Positions 13,303 through 26,340 of a DNA stretch of 64,000 nt are shown in pieces. Made by a program: the position numbers and the translations under genes. Location: the NCBI RefSeq assembly GCF_010183535.1, contig NC_071333.1, positions 17,916,587 through 17,980,586 of the forward strand, read 5' to 3'. Positions within the stretch are counted from its first letter, which is position 1. Each line of letters begins with the position of its first letter. This stretch comes from Caenorhabditis remanei. Lineage: Eukaryota; Nematoda; Chromadorea; Rhabditida; Rhabditidae. The notes beneath the pieces are model-generated. The model was not told the origin of the DNA, made no database searches, and saw only the letters and a list, made by a program, of their open reading frames with translations.

Positions 13303-15606
13303 TTATGGTTTCGCGACAAATGTGATATTGTTTTCCACCGCCCATTGTTGAACATCCAGTGGTGGAGATGGATTTTTAGCCCATTGTGGGAACAGGTGCA
13401 AATTGAACACAAATCCAGCCCAGAGAAGCATATTCAACATTGACAGAACTACACATCCAAGGGTGACACAGAGACCAGAGACGAACTAAAAAATATATTT
13501 CAATTGTTGTCAAGGTGATTGATTTACCATATCAGAAACTTTCAAATATCCTGAAGAGAACACAATTGCATTTGGTGGTGTTGCTACTGGCAGGAGGAAA
13601 GCGAACGAGGCGGAAATAGTGACAGGTAGCATAAAGTTCAATGGATCAATCTCTAGAGATCTGAAAATAAAAATTAAATCGATTCTGGGTTGTAAGAAGT
13701 AAAGTTATGATTTACCTTGCTAACTCCGCCACAATTGGAATGAAGATGGAAGCAATAACTGTATTAGAGCAAACATTGGTTAATGTTACACTAATAATGA
13801 TACAAATCAGCATAATGATGTTATGGTTGAAAACATCCAGGTTTCTCATAATAGCACCAATGTCATGGGACAGTCCGGATTCCTGGAAAATTTTCAGGTT
13901 GAGAAGTAAATAACCCTTTGAAAATAAGGATAAATTACCTTTACACCAGCAGCCAAGGCGAATCCACCGCCAAGAAGAAACAGTACACTCCATGGGAAAC
14001 GGTCCTGTACAGTAGCCCAGTCGAGTAGTCCGCTGCTTGCTTTTCTTTGTTCAGAAGAATTTCCTGAAATATCCACCGATAAAGTTTTTTTTATCGTATT
14101 CCGCTTACCTTTGAAATTTGGAAGCTTTTCTGGTAGAGTGAATAAAAGGATAACGATCAACATTGCACTAGTCGCATCTGATACAAATCTGAAATTCATT
14201 AATTAAAAAATAATTAAAATTTCCAATAGGATATTGTTACTCACTCTTCCCTAAACATTTCTCCCCAACCTGGTACCACTTGTGGCTCACGAAGGATCCA
14301 AAGAAGGAGTAGCAGGGCAAAACAGAAGACAACTGCGATTTCAGCAAAGGAAAGATTGTTCAACTCGTTATATTTTTGTTGCAATTTTCTGGTAACAATG
14401 ATTGATCCCTTTGGAGCACCACGGAGATACAACAGATAAAGGACACACCTGAAATACCTTGTAGTGGGATTGGATTAAAAATGGGCGATTTCTCTTACCA
14501 GCAGTAAATCAGACAGCAGAACACCATTGGGAAGGCGAAAGTGAGCCATGACAAAAAGTTGACTCCGGTATCTGCTCCAGGGAACAATCTGGAATTTTTG
14601 TTTCAATACAAAAAACAAAAACACAAAATTTTTAATTTTTCTCATAGCTTACTCATTCAACTGGCCAATAAGCACCAGGTTAGACGCAGTTCCAGTGATA
14701 GTGGCAGCACCTCCAATGTTGGCAGAGAAGCAGACACTCAACATTAGCCCTTTTGCCATTCGCTGCTCTCTTGGAGACATAGCCGTGTCCATTTCCCTAG
14801 AAATATGAGATTATTGATAAAGAGGTATCCAGATGAAAAGGTAAGCGGTATGACACTCACTCTCTCTTGATTTCGTTGTTCTCGTTTGGCAGTGATAGCC
14901 TCCTCATTCCAATGCTCTGTTTCCTATTGCTGTTGTGATGAGCCTCGCATAATGCGACTAAATCTTCCATACGATGATTGGACACTAGCTCAGTGATGAC
15001 ACTTTGAACAATTGGAACCATCAAGGCAGTGGTGGCAGTGTTTGAAATCCACATACTACAAAATAAAAATTAAAAAAGGTTTGAAACCTTCAAGCAAACT
15101 ATAATGCCTTAAAAATCTACCTCAAAAATCCTGTGACCCCCATGAATCCTGCCATCACTCTTGCTGGTTCCGAGCCCACCGTCTTCAACACAAATAATGC
15201 TATTCTTGCATGCAATTCACATTTTTCTACTGCAAGGGCTACCATCAAACCACCCATGAATAGGAAACATGTATCTGGCAGGTAGGCTCTCGCAACTTCT
15301 TCAGACCTCATAATCCCAAATAATGGGAATACAATCATGGGGATGAATGCAGTGATAGCCAATGGAAGAGCTTCGAATACCCAGTAGGCACCCATCACGG
15401 CGACACAGTAGAGACATCGGGCTTGCAACTGGAATAAGAATAAGAAACTTATAAATATAGTGCTAAATGCAAGAAACAACAAAAAAACTTACTTCATGTG
15501 CATCCTTGACAAACATCAACGGGGCAAAAATGAGAAGAGCACCCCAAATAACAAATGACTGTTTGTACGTGGCCAGTATAGATGTAACACCTCGTTTTCG
15601 CGCCAT
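13303..15606 (-). CDS. nac-1: Sodium-coupled dicarboxylate/citrate transporter, SLC13 (INDY) family
   Basis: Eleven exons encode 580 residues: 15606-15493, 15428-15121, 15055-14861, 14796-14653, 14588-14499, 14448-14245, 14188-14109, 14063-13939, 13882-13716, 13660-13528, 13485-13303. It is a multi-pass membrane protein of normal SLC13 length. Both inverted-repeat SNT motifs that hold sodium and carboxylate are present: [12 protein letters not shown] near residue 145 and [12 protein letters not shown] near residue 459. The family signature [20 protein letters not shown] lies near residues 490-510. It should import Krebs-cycle di- or tricarboxylates with sodium across the plasma membrane. A TTTCAG acceptor at 15621-15616 lies 10 bases before the ATG, fitting SL trans-splicing. 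The symbol rests on position next to daf-6 and flp-8 on X plus the length. Confidence 0.92.
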
Positions 15607-16742
15607 TTTTTTGAGACACTGAAACAAAACACAATAGAGATATGGAAAAAAATGGAAGGTATCGATATAGAATGTGAAACATGCAATGTCAGTTTTGTTT
15701 TACATATATGTTTTGGATTCAATATTCAACATTGAAAATGTGTGTGGGTTTTTTTTGTTGATAATGTTAGAAAGTCATCAGAGAGACAGAAAAAAATTCA
15801 ACGAAATAAGAAAAAGAAAAAGTTTAACAATTTTGTTTTAACAAAGTTACCCTTGACATCAGTCATGTTGATATTGAACTTTTTCCAATAAATGAGAGAT
15901 CTTATGACAGAAAAGAAAAAGTAATAAGAAAAATAAAAGATGATAGTTAAACTTCTAATCGATTCGGTCAACTACTGCCACTGTTATTTTCAGTAGGTTA
16001 GACATGATTCGATTTTCTTCCTAATGCTTCTGACTATAGTCTGGCGTACAACAGAACGTAATAACAACAAATCGAAAAAGTTGTACAAAAAGAAGTGATG
16101 AAAAAATATTGACAATATTGAAGAACAGAAGTTACCACAAATATGAAACCAGAACAATGAAAAATTGTCTTCTCGGTCTTCTCAGAGAAGATATGAAAAA
16201 TCAGAAACCAATACCACAAACAGTGAGAGTTATTATTGTGTAACAATATCTACACATTTCCAAAAAGTTATACAGGTGTAATAATACTGTTAATGATGAT
16301 CACCTCTTCTCGCCACACAGACTGATCAAAACTATTGATAATGATTAATCGGCGTGCCTATGACTTTTGACATGCAGAATTTTTGCAATATCTTCTATCT
16401 CTCTTTTCTTATACAATAATGATATAATCACGTGAACGAATATCTTTTTACTTTTAGTATAACCATCACACAACCTGTGCTTGATTAATAGTTTTTTGTA
16501 CTTTCTGCTTTTTTTGGTTTCACTTCCAAAATTTACTTTTTTGATCTGTGATGTATTCACATATACTTTGTCATGCGACTGTTCAAAGTATTTTATTAAA
16601 ATTTATTGAAATAAATTATAAACTTTAAAAAGGAACATAATAAAAATAAAGCATTTTCTCTCAACAATTGAAAAACATGTTTCACAACAGTACTCGTTAA
16701 TGTTTAATTTCATGAGATTTCGGATCCAAAACAAACACGTTT
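15607..16742. other. Intergenic, nac-1 promoter side and daf-6 3' side
   Basis: No supported gene lies here. Minus-strand AATAAA hexamers at 16607-16602 and 16597-16592 fit the daf-6 3' end. The rest is AT-rich and should carry the nac-1 promoter. Confidence 0.6.
16592..16607 (-). other. Candidate poly(A) signals of daf-6
   Basis: Two overlapping-range AATAAA hexamers on the minus strand lie about 140-150 bases past the daf-6 stop. Confidence 0.5.
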
Positions 16743-19700
16743 CTAATGCAGTTCTGATGACTTTGGTATTCTGAAGAACTCCACTGGAAACAAGGATAAA
16801 AATACTGGAATGAAGAATAGCCCATGGACAGCGCCGATAAGCATTGTGAGCCAAATGGTTTTGAAAAAGACGAGAATGATGTAAGCGTCAACTGTGTATA
16901 GGATAGAAATGCCAGCTATCGTGGAAGATGCTCCCTGAAATAATTTTATTTTTATTTTAGACTTATTTTCACTTTTGCTTACCTGAAATATTGGCCATCC
17001 CAGTGTCTCAAGTGCCCCGATAACTCGTTGCTTCGTGTCTCCATGTGATGTCACAAACGCATATATAATATGAGCGGAAAGGTCCACTGCGAAACCAATG
17101 CTCATAATGATTGATATCATACTAACCGCATCCAAGTTAACACCCCATAACGTCATATACCCAAACACGCCGATGTTGATCGACACGATCGACACAAAGA
17201 TGACGAATCCTGATGGGAGGCTGGGCACGAGAAGGAATGAGACAACAGCCATGCAGAGAAGGGATATCACAACGTTTTGGATTGTAGCAGGTAGGATGAT
17301 AAGGTATTGATCAGCAAATGGAAAGGCCTGGAAGTGATTAATTTCCAATTTTGCACAGTTTTAAAATAACATTTTGGGAAAAAAAATATACCTCATGGTA
17401 CACAACTATATGGAATGGTTGGTGATCTGCTATGTCTCGCAACAGCTTTGCAGCATGTTTATGGTCATTTGGTTCAACAAAGTTTTTCAGAGCGACCTGG
17501 AATTTTCCCGATTGAGAAATTCATAAGAAATGCATAAGAAGTTCAAAAGCTCACCTGAAACCTGAACGACTGGAAATCCGTCCCATTCATCCTTATATTA
17601 CTTGCCCATTGTGTCGAACCGCCAGTGTATTTTAGCCAAGAGTTTAACTTAACCTTCCATAATTTCTCAGTGTCTTCAATTTCCACATTCAAATCAGCCA
17701 GGTAATTCAAATACTCCAAAAGGAAAAAAACAGTACCCTCCCTTCCCAGAGTGTACGGTGTGTTCTCGAAAGCAGTGACTACTTCCATCAATTTGTCTCT
17801 GGAATTGAAGAAAAATACATCTACCACTATAAAACAATTATTGTTATAAGTTGTACCTGTTTTCGCTTATAGTAAGGTTTGGCGGGTTCAGCACAGCTAC
17901 ATGAAGTTGAGGGCCTATCCTCCAGAAATGTTTAATGTCTGAAAAGTACTTGGCAATGTAATGATCATTGGTGACAAGGTTTCCAGGGTTGAGTCCTTCA
18001 CGGAAGTTGTAGCAACCTGAGATTATTTAATTATCATAAACAAAAATTAAAACAAACTAAACCTACCGTACATAGCAATCACCAAATAAATTATGAAAAC
18101 GAATGCTGAGAATATTCTCACAGAATTCGATAGAATGAACGGTCCATAGACTTTTCCAAGAAAATGAACGATTCTATCTTTCTCTTCATGCTCATCCGTC
18201 TTTTTTGAAATTGTGCTATTTGGAGATGCCCCCTGTTCCTTCCAAGCGAATTCTGCAGGAATCGTCTTCTTAGAAGAAAAACTATCAGTATCCGATGAGA
18301 ACGATGAGTTGGAGCTGCTGAGGTAGTTGAATGGAGCAGGGGAGGCGGATCTACTGAAAAATAGAAATATAATCAATTCGAATGCACAAATCACAGAAAA
18401 ATACACGAACCTTTTCATTTGCTGCAACTTTGAATCTGCTTCTTCATTCATTTTCGAAATATCCACCAGACGGAATGTTCTGTAGAAAAACAGACAATGT
18501 CGCTTCTCTCTTTCAACTTCTCCCATGATAGCCATCGCACCAGAGAAGAATGTCAACTATAAAATTCAACTACTTATTTCAAATTTGAAAAAAGATTTAG
18601 ATTACCTGATACAAATAACTGAACGCTACGGACACACAGGCATAAATGCAGAAGAATTGGATTCCAGGTAGGTCAGTGATGCATCCTATAATTTTTTTTA
18701 AAATCAAAATAGATTCAGAATAAAATGAAAAAAAACTGACCAATAGCAAAAGACATGATATCCGTCACATTGGTAATAGTCACAGCTACTCCTGCATGTG
18801 ATAATGTTTTTGACATCCTTTCTGGGACGCTCAGCGATTTACTTGTCTGGTCCCAACAAGCATTCATGAGGAACATGTCATCGATTCCGATTGCTGAGAA
18901 AGAAAATATTTTGTTCTGTTCAATCCTAAAAGAAAGACTTACCAATAATGAGAAATGGAATAATTGTGTTGATAACATTATAGTGAACTCCTAGCAAAAA
19001 CAAAAATCCAAACGCACTAACAATTGATAGTACAGTAGTGAACATTCCTGAAATTGTTTATTCATAATGTGATTTTCCCTGTTAACTCAGCGTACCTGCT
19101 GCTGCTAACCATGGTTTACTCGATACCCAATCAATTTTCTTGGCGGAGCTCGCTTTCAGTGTGAATGACGAGATCAGAGCATACATAGCGAGGACGAAGA
19201 AACTGACCACGAAATTTGGAATAAATGCTTTTGCGTTTTCATCCAAGCCGTCCTAAGTAATTATTTTTATAAAGTTCAGAAGTTAGAAAACCTTACCTCA
19301 AGGGATTGATAATGTGCGAATGACAAAGTGATAACATCGGAAGAGTATACTTGATTCAGAAATGTTTCTATAGCGTATGAAAACTTTGATGAGTATTCCT
19401 CCACCATTTTCTGATCTTGTTTCAAAAAATAGAAGAGTTGTGTGAGTTTCGCATCACTCAAAGTTCCATTTTCATAAAACTTGACATCTCCAAAAATACT
19501 TCCAAGATATACCGGAGTGTCTTTCGTTCCACCTCTAGGAAAATGTAGATCTAGCACTTGATTTACGTCATTCCTCCGGATTAGCATCTGGATATGCTCG
19601 TTTGCTCCACAAACCCAGTCATAGCTCAAGCAGAGGTCCTGCAAAAAATATTATACATCATTGTTTTAGAGTACGTGCCGAACACCCACCTGATACGTCA

Positions 19701-20174
19701 AATTGAACTTCATATCATCCGTCGGCACCGAGATGTTGTTCATAATCCAGTTGTTCAGAATTTGTATCTCCTGCAACACATTGTCTCTCATAATTGATCC
19801 GCCGTCCTTTGCACGAATCAAAATGTTAACAAATCTCTTAGTTTCGAAAGATTTGCCAGGAAGAAACTTGTTCTCATCAAGTGGCCAATTTTCGTTGAAC
19901 ACATTGATTTCCCTCCGCCACCTGGAATTTTGATTTGATGACTAATAACTGTAAGCGTCAATTTTTTTTGAATAAAGGATTACCTGGCATCTGAGGGTGT
20001 GAATACATAAGCTGGATCGTCTACTCGAAGGCTATTCATTTTCAAAAAGCCAATCGAGCAAGCCATTGTCAAGAATAACGGGGATATGAAACAAAACCAC
20101 CGGTATCGATGTACAACAGGTCCATACCACTCAAATGCATTTCTGACTAGAGGTTCAATTTGCAGTATCTGCAT
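16743..20174 (-). CDS. daf-6: Patched-related membrane protein DAF-6 (RND superfamily with sterol-sensing domain)
   Basis: Fourteen exons encode 912 residues: 20174-19984, 19921-19690, 19638-19297, 19252-19096, 19047-18943, 18893-18741, 18685-18606, 18556-18411, 18353-18067, 18016-17857, 17798-17555, 17496-17392, 17327-16983, 16934-16743. Two halves each hold one membrane segment, a large lumenal loop and a five-helix bundle. The first bundle (about residues 256-420) is the sterol-sensing domain with AIGIDD at about 343-348. The second has SIGFAVD, ending near Asp816. These acidic residues match the proton-relay positions of RND and Patched proteins. A Ser-rich cytosolic linker separates the halves. 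In C. elegans, DAF-6 acts in glia to limit lumen size around amphid sensory endings and in other tubes. A CAG acceptor at 20184-20182 precedes the chosen ATG. Confidence 0.92.
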
Positions 20175-23100
20175 AGAAAACCTGAAAGGGAACAAGAATT
20201 GATGCTTTTAATGGAATAGAGCAAATTAAATAAAAGGAAGACTACAAAAAGAAAGTACACATTATAAATACAACGTGAAGGACTACTAGACAATAATTTA
20301 TTCACATTCGAGGCATGGCATGATATGGTTCGGTTGTTTCGGAACGTGAAAATAAGCAGACAATAGTTTGTGAACGTATTCAATAAAAAGAGAAGCTACT
20401 GACATCATTATGACTCTTCTAGACCAATCCAAACGAAAAAGCTGTGTGATCACAAAACAGAAAGAAAATCAGGAAGAACATGAGAAAGAAAACATCGAAA
20501 ACCGAACGATGAACATTTCTGTGAGAAAAATATGTCAAACGGTGTCAAATGACTTGATTTGATAGCAGCTTAATCATGATCCTGATGAACGCAGGTTGTT
20601 AGAGATGAAGAGAAACGAGAAAACCTCGTTGGGAGAAATTTATTTTGAATATTTAGGAAAAAATTATCAAAAACCACTTTTTTGGCATAGCGTGGCATTC
20701 AAAACATGGCAAAATTACAAAAACTCTAGTGGAACGATACATTTCAGAACTGATGCCCCGCGGTTCGCTTAATCCGGATCAGGAGATGACCGGTCAGCTT
20801 TATTGCAGACACTGTGCGTTTCGAAATGCGCACGATCACACGAAACCAGTACTATAAGCAAACGAAATCAGAAAGAAGAAGCAGAAACAGAAAAGCGGGG
20901 GGAGGCGCCTAAAACGGCTTGTGATTCGAACGGAGTCTTGCATGATTTCATTGCATTGTTTCTACCGTTAAAGTGAAAAGACGCGAAATGAAAAGAAAAG
21001 AAAAACAGTCATAAATTTCACAGTAGACTGATTACCTCTACAAAAGTAAGCAGAGAGTGAAAAGAAGAGGAGTGTGGGGGGGTTCCGCACGGAATCGCTT
21101 AGAATCCAATTAACAACGGTTTAGACATAGAAAAAGGAAAACATGGAGAAAACAAGACGGAGGAAAACGGAAAAGAAGAGAAGAAGGAACAAAAGAGAAC
21201 AGGTCATCACTTCGAAATCGGAACAGCTTCTTCTCATTCATCCACTTTTGATGACAGCAAAAACAGCACGAGAGTGTGATTAAAATAAATGGAATTGGCT
21301 TTTAAAGGAAATATAGGAAATTGGGAAACAAGGTCTTATGCACAGGTCTTGTAACATTATACATTGACCCAGTGTTAAAATAAAACCTAACGATATTTAT
21401 TTCTATGGAACGTCCAACACACTCCAATCAGACACGTAAAATCAGAAATTCGCCATGAATCAATTTAACGGTGATTAGAGAAAGTGAGATTAACCGCGCG
21501 GTGTCCTACAATCCTACAAAATGATTTCTTGCTACCGTTCCTGTTTATTTTAAATTCTGAGTTCATTATGTACATGACTTAGCAAGTCCCCATACCTATC
21601 TCTAGGTTGATCAGTTTAATCAAAACCTTTCAGCTATTTCATTCATTAACAAAAAAATTGGTCAGTGGAATTCCGAGATCTTATCTGTCTTGTGGGAGAA
21701 TTGAAGAAAGTGAAGAAAAAGGTCATAGAAGGAGAGATATCTAATCGTGCATCCCGATCAGCGGTTTTGTGGAGGCATTATATTGAACGATTGATGTTTC
21801 AAACCGCTTCTTGCATGATTTGAATTGAATTAAATAGGTTAGACTTTTCTAGACGCTTCTTTGCCGTGACAACTCGTTATTATTCAGGAAATCATGAAAA
21901 GGTGTATTGGACTCTTCTCACACTACGTCAATAACATCAAAAACCAAGAAAAAATGTTGATGGTCCTGTTTTTCAGTTTTTGATTCCCAGAACGAAGCTA
22001 TTTGAATGTTTAATTAGTTATTTGATACTTATTGATACTTTTGATTTCTAACTTTTAAATTCTTAGTCTTAGTTTAAAAAACACAGTCGAAAATGAAAAA
22101 AGAAAGTAGTGAAAAAAAGATTGTCAGGAAAAATTGCGTCTGGATGAAAGCATCGGCTGTCCATATGACGTGCGGGCCGCGACGGTGGGCAGTAGAAACT
22201 AGCTGTCAATAGGACGGTAATTGTCTGCCATCATCATCGACTAAAGTGCGACTAATGGCAATAGCCCTACCTCCAACACAGCTGTGTATATCCCGTTTTC
22301 ATGTGTTTCGTCTTTAGAACATTTCCGAAACTTCTTGAATTTTTGCTTAGAAGCCTTTTGAAAGGTTTTGAACAATAGAATGTGTAAAAATTGAACTTGA
22401 ATTATATCAACTTTATATTAATTGAATTCCAATTCATAAATTCTGATAATTTCAATTCCAAATTCCTTTTAAGTGACTCAAGCTTGGAAACTAGTTCTTC
22501 TGTTTGTCGGAGAAAACGAAAACTTTCTTTCAATTTTCCAAATTTTCTCTTCCTTTAAGAATTGAGTCATATTATAGCCTCATTTACGTCAGAAACTAGT
22601 TCCAGGAAGATGGAATGAAACATTTTTTTTCTCTTTTTTTGAATTAACCATTCCTGTATTTAGGTACACCCTGAACTTGGATTCAATCCCGGAAGGTGAT
22701 CATGACGAAAGACGAAACCACTTCTAACCGAGACTAGCCGCTATTTGTCAATTCAAGAATCGCTCGTTTCGGTTACCTAGCAATAAGTGAAAAATGGTCG
22801 TCATCTCATTCAGCTTGTCATTTCAAAGTTATACTCTTGGTAGACTATACAACATCTTCTTTCAAGACTTCAAAGTTTTCCTTCTCAAAAGTTTTTTCAA
22901 AGAGGTGGAACATCCATTTCGACGGCTAGTAAAATATATATACATAGTTCTTTACGGAGAACCGGTCAGGCAGTGTCTGCGCGGATCATGCGTACTTGTA
23001 AGCAAATTTGAATGAGTGGTTGTCGCATAGGACGGAGTGCGGGGGAAAAACGGATTTGGTCATCGTTTTTATTGCAGGACGACACATATTATGTAATGTC

Positions 23101-23295
23101 TGGCGGATTCGCTGCCGAGACATAAGAAACTTGAAAAACAATGAAAGTTTATTCCAACTGACGTTTTGCAGAGAAAAAATGAAGCGACGGAGAAGATGAG
23201 TAAATCGAACAAAACATTATCAGAAAAGAACACACTGAAGCCAATATTATCGAGAACGGTGACACAAATTCCACACTTGCACTCGAGTACACAAT
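20175..23295. other. Intergenic, daf-6 upstream region and flp-8 3' region
   Basis: No supported gene lies here. Purine-rich runs occur at 20.86-21.2 kb. An intronless open frame at 22794-23015 has no family features and no splice partners. The interval probably carries daf-6 regulatory sequence and possibly an upstream leader exon. Confidence 0.55.
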
Positions 23296-23874
23296 TTAAC
23301 CGAATCGGATGAATTCGTTCTTTCGCTTTTCCACTGCAAATTCAATAATTCAAATAGTTTGTAAAATTCGTTTGTAATCCAAGAACTCACTGGAAACGTC
23401 ATTGTCAAGTCCTAGTCCTTTATCGGATCTTCCGAATCGGATGAACTCATTTTTTCTCTTTCCGAACCGGATGAACTCGTTCTTTCGCTTCTCCATTCTG
23501 AAAAATGGAATCAGTTGAATACGAAACGCAACTTTCAACAAATACTAACCCCTCACTACGTTTTCCAAATCGGATAAACTCGTTCTTGCGTTTGTTCATC
23601 ACCGGAACTTCTTGATCGTACAATGTGACGTCCGTCTGCTGCATCACCTCCTGCAAGGCTCTTTGGACGACTTGCATCTCCGCCTGGAATGAAAATTTGA
23701 ATAAAGGGGTTATAAACAGTCAGTTAGTTTTCAAAAACTAGCAAAACCAACCTCAAGATGGCAAATCCGAAGTCCGAGCTCCTTTTCAGTCTCGGTGTTG
23801 AGTGCAGACACATCGCAGTTGGCGTTGGCCGATATGGCGAGTACAAAAATAGAAATAACGACTCCGAGGAGCAT
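23296..23874 (-). CDS. flp-8: FMRFamide-like neuropeptide precursor FLP-8
   Basis: Four exons encode 133 residues: 23874-23752, 23683-23550, 23497-23391, 23333-23296. A signal peptide (about residues 1-18, MLLGVVISIFVLAISANA) is followed by an acidic spacer. Four copies of KNEFIRFG follow, at about residues 74-81, 91-98, 101-108 and 126-133. Each is preceded by Lys-Arg for proprotein-convertase cleavage, and each ends in Gly, the amide donor. The last copy ends directly at the stop. If the third exon is not spliced it stays open to 23350 and gives a three-copy form ending in KRILQTI. KNEFIRF-amide is the known FLP-8 peptide. The precursor enters dense-core vesicles of neurons. Confidence 0.95.
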
Positions 23875-23911
23875 TTTCTACTTGAAAAGTGTGGAATGAG
23901 CGTCACTCTCG

Positions 23912-23920
23912 TTTTATATA
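23912..23920 (-). promoter_or_regulatory. TATA-box-like element of flp-8
   Basis: TATATAAAA on the minus strand lies about 40 bases upstream of the flp-8 ATG. That leaves room for a start site and a very short leader. The position is observed; the role is inferred. Confidence 0.5.
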
Positions 23921-25599
23921 GTCGCCCCCGTTTTCCACCAAGTTGGGCTCCACGTCCCGCCTTCCGGATAGCCACGCCCCTTTTTGTCGAGAACTTGGTA
24001 AGGAGCAACCAATGGAGTTTTAAGGGTTGTTAATGAGTAATGAGAAGTTCTGAAACTGCAGATTATGGAAATGAGAATGGAAAAGGTACCTGGAACATGC
24101 ACCTGGAAAATTAAACTTTGCGGAGATGATGATAATCTCTAAAATAAGAACTATCAAAAAAAAATTTTCAGATTTTAACTAAGAAAGACGTTTTACAAGA
24201 ATTTTAGGTTGTTCATGACATCAAACCAGTTGAGCTGCTACATACATGACTGGGAACTTCGTATTCTTGCAATATTGCGTTCGTGTCTCAAATTTTTGTT
24301 TATAAGTTGTTCCTCGCCCAAAACGGAACAATTTTCATTTCCTTCAAAAAACAATAGCTTTAAAAAAGTTTGGAAAACAAAATTCCATACTAACATATAA
24401 ATTTAGAACTCGGACATCTTCACTACCAATTATATCCTCTCTATGCATTTGTAAAATGTTGACGTAAAACTTGTTGGACTTTTCTCCGTGTTTTCTCGTA
24501 ACCCGTTAAGTTTTCTTACATCCTTCTTCTCCGCGAGGGCACACCGACTTCTTCATCAAAACCAAAAACTTATCTACATCACAAATTATTCATGCCGAAT
24601 CAGTTTCTTCCTTAAAAACCTTCCTCGCGAGATGATTTCACTCATCTCTTTGAATCATTGAATATTCATTTCAGCAACATGAAACTACGGTGAAGATTGC
24701 GTGTATTGGGTGTCGAGATGCCCACGTACTTCTTGAAGAGATCGTCCTTTTTCCAGGAATGACGAGAATGAATCCATTTAGGATAGTCGGGATTGGATTT
24801 TTGTTCTAAGTTTTAACAACGGAACAGAGGGCTCAAATTTTGAGAATTTCAAAAATTTTTGCTTTTCCGTGTTTTTCCGGAACTTTTTCCCCTCTAACTA
24901 TATCACTTCCTTGCTGTGGTAATGAAAAAGGCAATTTATGGTATTGTTGTGTTCATAAACCACAAGAAAAAAAAATAGCCCAACACACAGTGAAAAAAAC
25001 ACATAGTGAGTGACGAACGTAATTTTCTATGCATAGTTTCACGATGGAACGTGTATTATTCGTCTGGCAAGATGCCAAAAAACGCTTGTGTAAAATAAAA
25101 AGAAATTTTGTTTTTTAAAGAAAACTTTTATTCTGCTCTGGAACAAAAAAAAAACAAAATTAGAAAGTATTCAAAAAAAATTTTGACCTTGTCTAGTTGG
25201 AAAAGGTCTTTCAGCAAAGAAAACATATCATACGCCATAACTAATAAGCTGACGATTCTTAGTGTTTTTTGTTCCTGGTGCATTGGTGTCAACAAACATT
25301 TCAGAAGAAATGTTCTAAGATTCTGTGTCATTTATAACATTCAGACTTGTTTTTTATGTTTTAGGAAGGAATATTGGGCAAATGAGGAACAAGCAATTCG
25401 TGGACACATTGATAAAAAATTATACATATTTATTTTTCATGAAACTGTAGAAAAAATAATACAATATTCTATGGGAAACCGATAAAATGATAATGCTTCT
25501 GTAATTTAATTCTCAATGAAGGAATAGAGATCTAATTTTGATTTTTGGGAATAAGAAAGTGAATGAGTTTTTATAACAGTTTTTTTTTGTTGATTATCT
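23921..25599. other. Intergenic, flp-8 promoter region
   Basis: No supported gene lies here. A minus-strand AATAAA at 25434-25429 could end the downstream Ly-6-like transcript. The plus-strand open frame at 25108-25485 is AT-driven and lacks family features. Confidence 0.55.
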
Positions 25600-26340
25600 C
25601 TATCTTAAAATAAGTGCAAGCGGAAGAAGCAACGCAGTCAATATTTTGAATGTTGTTCCACTATTACACAGATTTCCGTCGCATGTGCAGACTTCTAGGT
25701 TACCTTCCCCGCTAGTGATTTTTGTGCAGTCTGATCGGATTTGTTCTTTGGCATTCGGAATGCAACTTCGCCAGACATGATTGATACCTGAATATAATAT
25801 AAAAATTTGACTTTTTGACTATTGGTTAGTTACCATTTTTCTCTTGAAATATCATTTTCATGCAGACTCCATTGGAGCATTCGTTACTGCGCACACCGTC
25901 TCGAAGGGCTTGGTCAACCTGAAATCAGTAAAATTATATTTCGAAATGTTACAAAACAATACAAAAGACATGTTCTCACTATATAATCCTATCAAGTGAC
26001 CGTCTTAGAACTTGAGGTCCGAAACCAAACACCCAGTGCACATTGTCAACAAAACGAGTCAACTCGTGTGGTCAACTCTACAAATACCTTCATTTTCGTA
26101 CCTCAAAGTAATCGATGCATTTCTGACTGAAAGGCACATAACGCACGTTTTCCAGCCATCTCAACCAATTTGGATCGGATATCTCACTAAGCATTGCATT
26201 TGCGTCAATGGTAGTGCACGCGTAACATCGAATGTCTTGGGATTTCACATCTGGAATTATATAAATAAAGGAAGAATTAAAAATGAGGACTTACCTGATA
26301 TAACTGTAAAAATAAAAGCGAAAAGTAGAATGGTCGGCAT
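25600..26340 (-). CDS. Small secreted or GPI-anchored Ly-6/three-finger-like protein
   Basis: Four exons encode 155 residues: 26340-26295, 26250-26102, 25918-25834, 25787-25600. The order is an N-terminal signal peptide (about residues 1-19), a cysteine-rich domain opening with CYACTTID, the Ly-6/uPAR-type ending CTCDGNLCN, and a hydrophobic tail (TALLLPLALIL) consistent with a GPI-anchor signal. Ten cysteines are visible in the mature part, matching five disulfides. Proteins of this class in worms (the odr-2-like group) and flies (Quiver/Sleepless) sit on the outer neuronal membrane and often modulate channels. That role is family-level inference. I do not recognise the specific gene. Confidence 0.8.

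Noticed and set aside
23296..23600. Tandem-repeat array suggested by repeated minus-strand GAACGAGTTCATCCG words
   Set aside because: These are the coding repeats of the FLP-8 peptide, not a separate repeat or a CRISPR array.
25108..25485. 125-codon plus-strand frame
   Set aside because: AT-rich chance frame in intergenic DNA, with no recognisable domain and no splice partners.
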